DNA of 64,000 nt from Saccharomonospora sp. CUA-673 (GTDB taxonomy: Bacteria > Actinomycetota > Actinomycetes > Mycobacteriales > Pseudonocardiaceae): positions 1 through 64,000 of the forward strand of contig NZ_MKKE01000033.1 in the NCBI RefSeq assembly GCF_001942305.1, given 5' to 3'. Within the stretch, counting starts at the first letter, position 1, and the number at the start of each line of letters is the position of its first letter. Below are positions 30,222-37,494 of this stretch, in pieces. A program made the translations under genes and the position numbers. The notes under the pieces were generated by a model. The model had not been told where the DNA came from, did no database searches, and saw nothing but the letters and a program-made list of their open reading frames with translations.

Positions 30222-30640
30222 AGCATCCCGTTACCGGACTGGCGTGCGTCGTCGGCGGCCTGTTCGTCGGTGGCCTCGGTGACGCCCTTCGCGTTCTTGA
30301 GTGCCTTGATGTACTCGTTGCAGTGGTTGATCATGGCGTTCGTCTGCTCGAGCAGCGCCTGTCCGGATTGGCCGGCGGAGCCGACGAACATGGTGCTGGC
30401 CGGCTCTTCGGCCGGCTTGTCCACGTTCGCGACCTTCTCCACCTGGATGAGGTCCTTCTCGAGATCGTCGCGCAGCTGTTCCCACTGCCTGATGACGTTG
30501 TCGATCTCCTCCGGGTCGAACCGGTAGCCCCCGCCGTTGCCGCTGGCGTTGGCTTCCGCAATGAAGCTACCTACCGCGGCGCCTGAAGCGACGCCCATCA
30601 TCGGCATAGGCATGCCCTGGGCTGGTTCGGGTGTCGACAT
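30218..30640 (-). CDS. Helical ESX/PE-like protein, unknown
   Basis: A 140-residue protein with ATG 30640 after GAGAGGGG. The first 40 residues are Met/Pro/Gly-rich (PAQGMPMPMMGVASGAAVGSF). The rest is predicted helical: YRFDPEEIDNVIRQWEQLRDDLEKDLIQ, then QSGQALLEQTNAMINHCNEYIKALKNA, which resembles the paired helices of WXG100/PE-like type VII secretion targets though a clear WXG is absent. It overlaps the DUF3558 lipoprotein gene, an arrangement common in Pseudonocardiales. Secretion is an inference. It would be cargo on the element. Confidence 0.55.
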   Translation of the reverse strand: MSTPEPAQGMPMPMMGVASGAAVGSFIAEANASGNGGGYRFDPEEIDNVIRQWEQLRDDLEKDLIQVEKVANVDKPAEEPASTMFVGSAGQSGQALLEQTNAMINHCNEYIKALKNAKGVTEATDEQAADDARQSGNGML

Positions 30641-30836
30641 GGGTTCCCCTCTCGTCATCGGCTGCGCACCGTGCGTGACTCTAGCTGTGACGTCCACTGC
30701 CTGTCACAGGGTTCCCAACAATCGCGCAGACCCCTGAACGGGGGATGAGTAAGGCTGGCGGCTGTCGACGCGCAGCTCGGCGAGATGAGCAACGCCCGCC
30801 CCAGCGTTCGGGACGGGCGATGCTTCGTCCTGCCGG

Positions 30837-31385
30837 TCAGCCGTTCGCGGCGATGTCGGCGAGCACCCCGTCGAGCTTCGGGGTGGGCCGCCGGTCGGCC
30901 ACCCGGTCGATACGGGCCGAACGGAACGCCGGGTGCAACACGATCGACAGCTCGGCAATGCGCACGTTGCGGCGCACCACCACGGGCGGCAGGCCGTCCC
31001 GCTCGGGCCGGTAGTGCTCGTCGTCCCGCGGCGACGGGTGGAAACCGATGCTGATCGCGAACATGAGCCCGGCCGCCCACCTGCGCCGCCACCCCTCGGT
31101 TTCCTCCTCCGTGCCTACCAGCTCGGCGGTGAACGTCAGGCCACGGCCGACGACGATCTCCGAGGCGTCGACGCGGCCCACGGGTGGCCGTGTCTGGTCG
31201 TGGGAGATCAGCAGCGGCACGCCGCGGGGCCGGCGCGAAATGGGCACGGACTGCTCGTCGAACACCTCGTGCACCACGCCGAGGGTGCGGTCGTTCACCA
31301 GGGCCGGTTCATCGAACGGCACGGCCACACCGGTCAGGAACCGGCCACCGTCGACAACCTCAACCGTCGCCACCTCTCTCGCCAC
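30837..31385 (-). CDS. HK97-family prohead (capsid maturation) protease
   Basis: A 182-residue peptidase of the U35/HK97 prohead protease family, which normally cleaves capsid proteins during phage head maturation. The hallmarks are in order: GVAVPFDEPALV, LLISHDQTRPPVGRV with the catalytic His, GLTFTAELV, RWAAGLMFAISIGFHPS with the catalytic Ser, and IAELSIVLHPAFRSARI with the conserved Glu. The GTG at 31385 follows GGAGGTG. It overlaps the gene upstream. No capsid, scaffold or portal gene is present in this element, so its substrate would have to come from elsewhere or it has another role. Confidence 0.85.
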   Translation of the reverse strand: MAREVATVEVVDGGRFLTGVAVPFDEPALVNDRTLGVVHEVFDEQSVPISRRPRGVPLLISHDQTRPPVGRVDASEIVVGRGLTFTAELVGTEEETEGWRRRWAAGLMFAISIGFHPSPRDDEHYRPERDGLPPVVVRRNVRIAELSIVLHPAFRSARIDRVADRRPTPKLDGVLADIAANG

Positions 31386-31638
31386 GGTCCACCTCCGTCG
31401 CCAGTGCCGTGGTGCGCATGCCGCGCACCGTCATCGCCGAACGGATCGCCACGCCCTCACGCAGCGCCACCTCCAGCGCCTCGACCTGCGAGGCGTCGCG
31501 GCGCCGGTGCGCCGGCTTGATGTCGGCGTCGCCGTCCTTGACCCAGCACCACAGCTCCGGATGTTCGGCCAGGTCGTCACGGTCGGCGGCCGGCCAGTGC
31601 TCGGCCACCGCGAACGGGTCCTGCTGCCACTCGCTCAT
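31360..31638 (-). CDS. Element-encoded protein, unknown
   Basis: A 92-residue protein starting MSEWQQDPFAVAEHWPAADRD with DLAEHPELWCWVKDGDADIKPAHRRRD in the middle. It overlaps the upstream coiled-coil gene by ATGA and the protease gene by 26 bases. The three therefore form a coupled unit. No family is recognised; linkage to the protease suggests a virion- or satellite-assembly role, which is speculative. Confidence 0.6.
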   Translation of the reverse strand: MSEWQQDPFAVAEHWPAADRDDLAEHPELWCWVKDGDADIKPAHRRRDASQVEALEVALREGVAIRSAMTVRGMRTTALATEVDRGERGGDG

Positions 31639-32084
31639 GCCGCCACCCCCTCGACGGCGGCCGGGTGTTCGGCGACGAACGCATCCAACTCGGCCTTCGC
31701 GCGGTCGTACTCGGCCGACCAGTACTCGACCCAGTAGGCCGCGGTTTCCTCGCTCGGCCCGTCCGTCGACGGGGCGCGGTCGTCCCGCATCCGCAGCGCC
31801 AACGCGTACTGCTCCTTGGCGTTCTGCACGTTCTCCTCGAGCTGCCGGCCCCGGCCCAGCACGCGGGCACGGTCGCGCTCGCGCTGACGCTCGGCCGCAG
31901 CCTGCGCCTCGGCAGTGGCCACCCGCTCGGCCTCGGCGGCCCGTTCGGCAAACACCAGCGACCGCACCATCTCGGCCACCTGGCGCGGCACCCGCAGCCG
32001 GTCCGCGTACTGCTCGGCCAGCGCCGCCGGCGTCATCGACAACTCGCCGGCCAGCCGGTCGAGCGGAACATCCCTGTTAGACAT
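31635..32084 (-). CDS. Element-encoded coiled-coil protein, unknown
   Basis: A 149-residue protein; ATG 32084 follows GAAGGAAATC. A helix-turn-helix-like N-terminus (LAGELSMTPAALAEQYADRLRV) is followed by a long charged helix (ERAAEAERVATAEAQAAAERQRERDRARVLG and QLEENVQNAKEQYALALR) that would form a coiled coil. It begins the three-gene unit ending with the prohead protease. A palindrome TGTCC-N5-GGACA lies about 120 nt upstream and may control it. A scaffold-like function is possible but not shown. Confidence 0.6.
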   Translation of the reverse strand: MSNRDVPLDRLAGELSMTPAALAEQYADRLRVPRQVAEMVRSLVFAERAAEAERVATAEAQAAAERQRERDRARVLGRGRQLEENVQNAKEQYALALRMRDDRAPSTDGPSEETAAYWVEYWSAEYDRAKAELDAFVAEHPAAVEGVAA

Positions 32085-32202
32085 GCCTGATTTCCTTCCT
32101 GTTGCGGTCTTCACTACGGCTGCACGCCCTGCCGCGTGCCTGGCGGTTGTGTGGAAAATGGCGGGGAGAGATCCCGACTCGCCCCGGGGGTCCGGGTGGG
32201 TC

Positions 32203-32217
32203 TGTCCCAAAAGGACA
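32203..32217. promoter_or_regulatory. Palindrome TGTCC-N5-GGACA upstream of the protease unit
   Basis: TGTCCCAAAAGGACA resembles the stronger palindrome at 32515-32532. Both lie upstream of minus-strand element genes, so one regulator may bind both. No regulator gene is identified. Confidence 0.4.
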
Positions 32218-32225
32218 CCCGGGGT

Positions 32226-32351
32226 TCACAGGTGGTGGTTCCGGTCGCCGGCGCGGTGTCGTCGCGCGGTGACGACGGCAATGGCGAGGTTCGCGGCTAC
32301 AGCGGCGAGCGCAGCGGCGTTGATGACATCCACGAGGTCCACGCCGCTCAC
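32226..32351 (-). CDS. Small membrane protein of the element
   Basis: A 41-residue protein beginning GTG 32351 (SGVDLVDVINAAALAAVAANLAIAVV) with one transmembrane helix and a basic tail TARRHRAGDRNHH. The start overlaps the stop of the 40-residue gene upstream by GTGA. Small size limits confidence; the overlap supports translation. Confidence 0.45.
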   Translation of the reverse strand: MSGVDLVDVINAAALAAVAANLAIAVVTARRHRAGDRNHHL

Positions 32352-32470
32352 CGACTTTCGCCGAGAACGTTGCGAAGCGCGTCGTCGACGGCAATCTCGA
32401 GCACGTGCGAGCAGTCGGCGCGGTGCAGTAGTTCGGCGGTGATGTCGTGCTCGGCGTACGGGTGGGTCAT
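32348..32470 (-). CDS. Small element protein of 40 residues, unknown
   Basis: MTHPYAEHDITAELLHRADCS leads to a helix HVLEIAVDDALRNVLGES. ATG 32470 is preceded by AGGAGA nine bases away, and the stop overlaps the next small gene. It lies just below the palindrome at 32515-32532. No family is recognised. Confidence 0.5.
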   Translation of the reverse strand: MTHPYAEHDITAELLHRADCSHVLEIAVDDALRNVLGESR

Positions 32471-32514
32471 GCGGGTGTTCTCCTGTCGGTTGATCCGGGG
32501 GACCTTCACGCCCC

Positions 32515-32532
32515 CTGTCCCTAAAGGGACAG
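32515..32532. promoter_or_regulatory. Perfect palindrome, candidate element operator
   Basis: CTGTCCCTAAAGGGACAG has 8-bp perfect arms. It stands 45 nt upstream of the small gene starting at 32470 and beside the iteron cluster, where it could be an operator or part of the replication origin. Confidence 0.5.
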
Positions 32533-32539
32533 TGGGGAG

Positions 32540-32688
32540 CGTGAGGGGGTCCGGGCGTGAGGGTGTGTGAAGGGCTTCGTGAAGCTCTGACGTGCTGAAA
32601 TGTTCGGAGCGTGGAGCCCGTGAAGGGGAACGTGAGGGGGTCACGCCGGAACGGGTGCGTGAAGGGTCCGTGAGGGGTCGCGTGAAGG
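32540..32688 (+). repeat. Iteron-like cluster CGTGARGG, candidate replication origin
   Basis: Nine direct copies of CGTGARGG or one-base variants start at 32540, 32556, 32566, 32578, 32619, 32631, 32658, 32669 and 32681. Most adjacent copies are 10-16 bp apart, near helical phase. The cluster lies just after the RepA-like ATPase gene. Confidence 0.6.
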
Positions 32689-33816
32689 TCACCAGGCACC
32701 CCCGGCGGCGTAGTAGCGGGCGGGCGTGCCGCCTTCCCGGGTGCCGTCGACGCGCTTCGCGAGCCCGTCGGCCGCGAGCCGTTCGAGCTTGCGGCGGGCG
32801 CGTTCGGTTTGCGCCGCGCTGGGCGTCTCCGTGGTGTACAGCGCCCGGGCTAGGTCTTTCGCGGTCGCACCGTTGGCGCCAGCCGCGTGCAATACGGCGA
32901 ACGGGTCCATGTCGCCTTGCACGTTGGTGGTGCCGTGTTCGTGGTCGTGGGTGAGCGTCCACGGCCCGACTTCGTTCATGGGCTGCTTCACGTGCCGCAT
33001 TCCGACGAGCGGGTCTCCGGGACTGCCGACGAGTAGCACGACCGACCCGCATCCGGTCGTGAGCCACGTCGAGCCGTACACGTCGGCGATGCTGTTCGGC
33101 TCGCCACCGTTGGCGTTGCGCTTCACGGTGTGGTGCAGTTCGAGCACCTGCACGCCCTCGGTGAGCGCGGCCTGTCGGGCGCGGTTGTAGCCGGCGCCCA
33201 CCTCGTCGGCCGACAGGCCGACGGCGGCGTCCTTGAGGCTGTCGACGACCATCGTGTCGGCGCCGGCGTCGTCGCACATGCGCGCGAGCAGTCGCGGGTG
33301 CTGCGCGAGGTCGTAGGGCGGCGGCCCTTGCCACACGGTGAGCCGCTCGGCGAGCGCGTCGCGGTCGGCTTCGGTGAACTGGCGGCCCATCGCTCGCACG
33401 ATCTGGCGTGGCCGGTCCATCGCGAGGTACAGCACGCGTCGACCGCCCGGCGTGACGGGCAAGCCGAGCAGTTGGTTACTCAGGCCCATGCGGGCGCGCA
33501 CGAGCTGCACGGCGAGCGTGGTCTTTCCGAGCCCGTTTCCCGCTGCGATCATCAGCGCTTCGCCCTCGGGCCAGAGCACATCGTTTCCGGTGCCCCAGAC
33601 CGCCGGGATGCGGGCGGGCGCGTCGAGGACGAACGCCGCGCCGTCGACATACCGCGTCGCATGCGACTGCTCCGGCGGCGGCGTCGACGGCGGGCCGCCG
33701 GCGGTGTCCACCGTGTCGACAGCCTCGGCGTGCTCGGGACCGGCGAGATACACGACCTCGCCTGATTCCGGGTCCCAGTCGGCCGGGGCCTCGTGGCCGT
33801 AGCCCTCGGGGATCAC
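32689..33816 (-). CDS. RepA/RecA-like AAA ATPase, candidate replication protein
   Basis: A 375-residue protein. An ATPase core starts near residue 70: Walker A MIAAGNGLGKTTLAVQLVRAR, then RVLYLAMDRPRQIVRAMGRQF, Walker B-like ADTMVVDSLKDAA, and VLELHHTVKRNANGG. This is the plasmid RepA/DnaB-like (AAA_25) fold found in replication modules of actinobacterial integrative elements and phages. The C-terminal 90 residues look like a winged helix (GATAKDLARALYTTETPSAAQTERARRKLERLAADGLAKRVDGT) and could bind origin DNA. GTG 33816 overlaps the preceding gene by GTGA. The iteron-like repeats directly downstream support a replication role. Confidence 0.75.
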   Translation of the reverse strand: MIPEGYGHEAPADWDPESGEVVYLAGPEHAEAVDTVDTAGGPPSTPPPEQSHATRYVDGAAFVLDAPARIPAVWGTGNDVLWPEGEALMIAAGNGLGKTTLAVQLVRARMGLSNQLLGLPVTPGGRRVLYLAMDRPRQIVRAMGRQFTEADRDALAERLTVWQGPPPYDLAQHPRLLARMCDDAGADTMVVDSLKDAAVGLSADEVGAGYNRARQAALTEGVQVLELHHTVKRNANGGEPNSIADVYGSTWLTTGCGSVVLLVGSPGDPLVGMRHVKQPMNEVGPWTLTHDHEHGTTNVQGDMDPFAVLHAAGANGATAKDLARALYTTETPSAAQTERARRKLERLAADGLAKRVDGTREGGTPARYYAAGGAW

Positions 33817-34094
33817 GCGGCCACCCCCTCGGCGAGCACGGCCTCGGAGATCTCCGAGAGCAGGCCGAGGTCGCGCAGGTGGTACCAGGCGAGCCGGGCG
33901 GCCTCGGTGTTCCGGGGCGAGGGCACTACGGCGGCGAGGTGGTCGAGCGGGTCGACGTGGCCGCAGGGCAACGGCGCCAACCGGCGTGACACGGCGCGGC
34001 GACGACGGTCGAGGCCCACGTCGGGGTGCGGCGCTACACTGGCCGTGGTCCCGCTGCCCTGGTGATCGCTTTCCGCCCCGGTGCTGCCTGTCAC
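33813..34094 (-). CDS. Element protein upstream of the ATPase, unknown
   Basis: About 93 residues if GTG 34094 is used. Conserved-looking C-terminal text is DHLAAVVPSPRNTEAARLAWYHLRDLGLLSEISEAVLAEG, overlapping the ATPase start by GTGA. The N-terminal part is low complexity, so the start may lie later (GTG 34019). No function is assigned. Confidence 0.45.
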   Translation of the reverse strand: MTGSTGAESDHQGSGTTASVAPHPDVGLDRRRRAVSRRLAPLPCGHVDPLDHLAAVVPSPRNTEAARLAWYHLRDLGLLSEISEAVLAEGVAA

Positions 34095-34122
34095 GGCGCC
34101 GGGGCGTTTCTGTGCCCCCACG

Positions 34123-34434
34123 TCAGGCCGCCTCGCCCTTGCCGGGGGAGTCCAGTTCGGACAGTTCAGCCTCGGCGGCGCGGATCTTGGAGCGGGCGCG
34201 GGAGGATTTGAACGCAAGCCGTTGCATGTGGAGCCGGCGGGCAGCCTCGGCGCGCCGGGACAGCTCGGGCTCAGCGACGTTCGGGTCGTCGGCCAGGACC
34301 TGTTGCCGGAACTTCTCCAGTAGGCCGGATTGTCCGCGCGCGGCGTTCGCGGCCGGCGTCTCCTTCGCCCAGCGGGCGAGTGCTGCGATACGGGCGCGCT
34401 GAGATCGCTGCTCGGGAGTGAGCGAGGACGACAT
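34123..34434 (-). CDS. Small helical element protein, unknown
   Basis: A 103-residue protein, MSSSLTPEQRSQRARIAALAR then helical text with LLEKFRQQVLADDPNVAEPELSRRAEAARRLHMQRLAFKSSRARSKI. This N-terminal LTPEQRSxRARxAA pattern recurs in small proteins of actinobacterial phages and integrative elements next to integrase or replication genes. It is highly charged and could bind DNA. Function is unknown. Confidence 0.6.
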   Translation of the reverse strand: MSSSLTPEQRSQRARIAALARWAKETPAANAARGQSGLLEKFRQQVLADDPNVAEPELSRRAEAARRLHMQRLAFKSSRARSKIRAAEAELSELDSPGKGEAA

Positions 34435-34541
34435 AGGCTCTCCTCGCCGTCGCCCGGAGAGTGGGGCGCGGCGGCGGCGGGGAGCGTGGCCAGTGCCCGC
34501 CGGTGGCCTATGCAGTTACCTCGCCGATGCTAGCATGCGGC

Positions 34542-34793
34542 ATGCCAGGTGCTACGAAAGCGGAGTTTGGTCCCGCGCGCCGCGTGCGGATTGTCTGCCG
34601 CTGCGGCCGGAAGATCGGCCAGGGGCCTCCGTGGGAATACCAGCACAACGGCAACCCTGGCGGACTCTGGCTCGAGTTCCAGTGCCAGTGCGGCGAAAGC
34701 TGGCGCCCGAACCGGCAGACGTTCACCCGTGTCGTCCTCGCGCGGCTCCGCGAGCAGCACGGGTCGCGGCGAGTGATCCGACTTCCACTCTGA
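34542..34793 (+). CDS. Small zinc-ribbon element protein
   Basis: An 83-residue basic protein on the opposite strand to integrase. Two CxC pairs, VCRCGRKIGQGPPW and FQCQCGESWRPNRQTF, could bind zinc. ATG 34542 has no clear ribosome site and follows TAGCATGCGGC, so leaderless expression is possible. It ends 14 bases from the end of the convergent integrase gene. Function unknown. Confidence 0.55.
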   Translation: MPGATKAEFGPARRVRIVCRCGRKIGQGPPWEYQHNGNPGGLWLEFQCQCGESWRPNRQTFTRVVLARLREQHGSRRVIRLPL

Positions 34794-34806
34794 CCCTCGG
34801 GGAGGG

Positions 34807-35706
34807 TCACGATCCGAAGTCTCCGAGGTTGAGGCCGCGCGCTTCGGCGGCGGCGCGTTCGGCGGCGGTGGCTTGCGTGTAGCGGTCGAGCATGTCCCGC
34901 CGGGTCCAGCCGGCCACGGTCATGAGCCCGCCCTCGGACCCCTTGGCGGACAGCCACCGTTGCGCCGCGGTGTGGCGGGTCAGGTGCGGGTGGAAACCCT
35001 CGATACCGGCCAGTTCGGCGCGGTACTTGAGCGCCGAGTGCAGGCCGTAATAGGTGAAGCCCTTGCCACGGTCACCGAGCCACAGTTGATCGGTGTCGGC
35101 GAGCCGGTGGGCCTTGCGCAACCGTAGGTAGCGGTCGATGGCCCGGCCGGTCTGCGGGCCGAACGGCACGACCCGGCCCTTGCGGCCCTTGCCGCGGATC
35201 ACCGCCGAGCCGTGGGCGAGGTCGATACCGGAGACGGTCATGTCGACGACCTCGCCGGCGCGCACGATCGCCTCGAGCATGAACCGCACGATCGCCTCGT
35301 CTCGCCGCTCGCGAAACGCCTTGCCGCCGCACGCCTGAATCAGCGCGCGGCACTGCTCGTCGGACAGCCGCTCGACCACCTTGTGGTCGAGCTTCGGCGG
35401 CTTGAGGCCGAGTAGCTCGTCGCGGTCGATCTCCTCTTCCTCGGCCAGCCAGGCTGAGAACCGGCGCACGCCGAGTTGGCGAGACCGCACCGTCGAGGCT
35501 TCCCGCCCGTCGTCGAGCAGGGCGGCGGTGAAGGCGTTGACGGTGGCCCGGTCGAGCACCGGCGGGATGCCCTCGCGCTCGCAGTAGGCCACGAACGCGC
35601 GCACGCCGTCGGTGTAGCTCTTGATCGTCTGCGGGCTCTTGCGTTCGGCCTTCAGGTGCAGCGTCCACGACTCGAGCAACGCGGGCAGGTCGAGACTATC
35701 GCTCAT
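34807..35706 (-). CDS. Tyrosine recombinase (integrase)
   Basis: A 299-residue phage-type integrase that catalyses integration and excision of the element. The N-terminal SAM-like core-binding domain is LLESWTLHLKAERKSPQTIKSYTDGVRAFVAYCEREGI. The catalytic domain has Arg in AIVRAGEVVDMTV, HxxR in HPHLTRHTAAQRWL, a Trp in VAGW and the nucleophile in DRYTQAT. It starts at ATG 35706, only about 95 bp from attR, which is the usual position. A terminator at 35747-35782 shields it from sigA transcription. Confidence 0.92.
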   Translation of the reverse strand: MSDSLDLPALLESWTLHLKAERKSPQTIKSYTDGVRAFVAYCEREGIPPVLDRATVNAFTAALLDDGREASTVRSRQLGVRRFSAWLAEEEEIDRDELLGLKPPKLDHKVVERLSDEQCRALIQACGGKAFRERRDEAIVRFMLEAIVRAGEVVDMTVSGIDLAHGSAVIRGKGRKGRVVPFGPQTGRAIDRYLRLRKAHRLADTDQLWLGDRGKGFTYYGLHSALKYRAELAGIEGFHPHLTRHTAAQRWLSAKGSEGGLMTVAGWTRRDMLDRYTQATAAERAAAEARGLNLGDFGS

Positions 35707-35728
35707 AGAGCGATATCTTGACTGTCTC

Positions 35729-35741
35729 CGGCATGCTTGAC
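35729..35741 (+). repeat. Right arm-type direct repeat
   Basis: CGGCATGCTTGAC is identical to 28611-28623 and lies in the integrase promoter region, so integrase or an accessory factor bound here could also control int expression. Confidence 0.5.
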
Positions 35742-35746
35742 AAGAT

Positions 35747-35782
35747 AAGGGCCGTTGACCCGCATTTTCGCAGGTCAACGGC
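35747..35782. terminator. Hairpin between integrase and sigA, replacement sigA terminator
   Basis: GGGCCGTTGACC and GGTCAACGGCCC flank a short loop that includes CGCATTTTCGCA. On the minus strand the hairpin follows the sigA stop by about 18 nt and is followed by TTATCTTGTC. Confidence 0.75.
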
Positions 35783-35799
35783 CCAATTATCCGAAAGCG

Positions 35800-35820
35800 T
35801 CAGTCCAGGTAGTCGCGCAG
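35800..35820. repeat. attR: sigA 3' end
   Basis: The last 21 nt of sigA including TGA (35800-35802 on the minus strand), duplicated at 28575-28595. Insertion here preserves the sigma factor. Confidence 0.9.
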
Positions 35821-37206
35821 CACCTGGGACCGGGACGGGTGACGCAGCTTGGACATCGTCTTCGACTCGATCTGCCGGATCCGCTCGCGCGTGACCCCGT
35901 AGACCTGACCGATCTCGTCTAAAGTCCTCGGCTGGCCGTCGGTGAGGCCGAAGCGGAGGCGGACCACGCCGGCCTCACGCTCGGAGAGCGTCTGCAGCAC
36001 CGACTGCAGCTGGTCCTGCAGCAACGTGAACGACACCGCGTCCACGGCCACGACCGCCTCGGAGTCCTCGATGAAGTCGCCGAGCTGCGAGTCGCCCTCG
36101 TCGCCGATCGTCTGGTCGAGCGAGATCGGCTCGCGAGCGTACTGCTGGATCTCCAGGACCTTCTCCGGGGAGATGTCCATCTCCTTGGCGAGCTCCTCGG
36201 GCGTGGGCTCGCGGCCCAGGTCCTGCAGCAGCTCACGCTGGATCCGGCCGAGCTTGTTGATGACCTCGACCATGTGCACCGGGATCCGGATGGTGCGGGC
36301 CTGGTCGGCCATGGCGCGGGTGATCGCCTGGCGGATCCACCACGTCGCGTAGGTGGAGAACTTGAAGCCCTTGGTGTAGTCGAACTTCTCGACGGCGCGG
36401 ATCAGACCGAGGTTGCCTTCCTGAATGAGGTCCAGGAACGCCATGCCGCGGCCGGTGTAGCGCTTCGCGAGCGACACGACCAGTCGCAGGTTCGCCTCGA
36501 GCAGGTGGCTCTTGGCACGCTCCCCGTCGCGGATGATCCACTTCAGGTCGCGGCGCATCTGGGTGGTGAGCTTCTCGCCCTTCTCCTCGATGACGCGCAT
36601 CCGCTCGGTGGCGTAGAGCCCGGCCTCGATGCGCTTGGCGAGCTCCACCTCCTCCTCGGCGTTGAGCAGGGCGACCTTGCCGATCTGCTTCAGGTACGCG
36701 CGCACGGAGTCGGCCGAGGCGGTGAGCTCGGCGTCCTTGCGGGCCTGCCGCAGGGCCTCCGACTCCTCCTCGTCCCACACGAAGTCGCCGTCGGCGGAGG
36801 CCTGCTTCTTCTTGCCGCTGGGAGCCTCCTCCGCCTCGGGTTCGGCCTCCTCGGCCTCCTCCTCGGTCACGGTCGCGTCGACGACGTCGACCTCGACCGC
36901 GTCGACATCCAGGTCGGACAGGTCGACGTCCTCGACATCGGCGCCGTCGGCCGGAAGCTCCGCGCCATCGGCACCCTCGGCGCCCTCGGCGTCCTTCTTC
37001 GACTTGGCCGAGCCTGCCGCCTTCTTCCGAGTGGTGGACTTCGCGGGAGACTTCTTCGCGGCCGTCTTGCGCGCAGGCTTGGCCGCTGTCGCTTCCGGCT
37101 CCGTCGCGTCCGTACCGTCGGCGGCCGCCGTCTCCTCGGCTGTCGCTTGCTCGGCGGGGCTCGTTGTCTTCGTCCCGCTTCGGGTTGCGGTCTTTGCGGC
37201 TGCCAC
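35800..37206 (-). CDS. sigA: Principal (housekeeping) RNA polymerase sigma factor SigA/HrdB
   Basis: A 468-residue primary sigma factor. The N-terminal 170 residues are Ala/Glu/Lys/Asp-rich region 1.1. Region 1.2 is [31 protein letters not shown]. Region 2 includes [27 protein letters not shown] and [21 protein letters not shown], which contact the -10 element. Region 3 is [20 protein letters not shown], and region 4.2 is [35 protein letters not shown] 37206 follows GAAAGGG. The final 21 nt serve as the integration site of the element, and attR leaves the coding end (LRDYLD) unchanged. Confidence 0.95.
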   Translation of the reverse strand: MAAAKTATRSGTKTTSPAEQATAEETAAADGTDATEPEATAAKPARKTAAKKSPAKSTTRKKAAGSAKSKKDAEGAEGADGAELPADGADVEDVDLSDLDVDAVEVDVVDATVTEEEAEEAEPEAEEAPSGKKKQASADGDFVWDEEESEALRQARKDAELTASADSVRAYLKQIGKVALLNAEEEVELAKRIEAGLYATERMRVIEEKGEKLTTQMRRDLKWIIRDGERAKSHLLEANLRLVVSLAKRYTGRGMAFLDLIQEGNLGLIRAVEKFDYTKGFKFSTYATWWIRQAITRAMADQARTIRIPVHMVEVINKLGRIQRELLQDLGREPTPEELAKEMDISPEKVLEIQQYAREPISLDQTIGDEGDSQLGDFIEDSEAVVAVDAVSFTLLQDQLQSVLQTLSEREAGVVRLRFGLTDGQPRTLDEIGQVYGVTRERIRQIESKTMSKLRHPSRSQVLRDYLD

Positions 37207-37494
37207 GTACGCCCTTTCGCAGCGGTCGATCATGACGAACCGGTACGCAAGCGTCCCGGCTGCCTTGGATTCGGGGGACATGCCCCCAACCTGCGGATTC
37301 GAGTCCCGCAGTCGAGGGCCGTGTTCCATTGTAACGACGTCACCGCTCAGAGTCGGCGAGCGATCACGTTTTTCGCGTCGGAAACACCGGCGAGCACGGG
37401 CGCAACAGGCCCGTCACGCCCGGGCCCTCCCGGGCTGGTGCGCGTGCGGAGCGGTCCGGTCCGCGCTCGACCAGGGGTTGGGTCCCCGGTCCGC

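Larger units (their letters stand above)
28575..35820. mobile_element. 7.2-kb integrative element inserted at the 3' end of sigA
   Basis: A 21-bp direct repeat (28575-28595 and 35800-35820) identical to the last 21 nt of sigA bounds a block that interrupts the neighbourhood. The block contains a tyrosine integrase next to the right repeat, a RepA-like ATPase with iteron-like repeats, an HK97-type prohead protease, short overlapping unknown genes and an ESX-like/DUF3558 pair. sigA stays intact because the repeat restores its end. No terminase, portal, major capsid, tail, transfer (TraB/FtsK) or lysis gene is seen. A phage satellite or an AICE-like element with partial content is most likely. 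Confidence 0.85.

Noticed and set aside
32689..33334. Second-frame protein over the RepA-like gene (32348-33334)
   Set aside because: Only its last 40 residues (from ATG 32470) look genuine; the rest is an out-of-frame shadow of the ATPase gene and iterons.
28575..35820. Complete prophage
   Set aside because: No terminase, portal, major capsid, tail or lysis gene can be found; only the prohead protease is phage-like.
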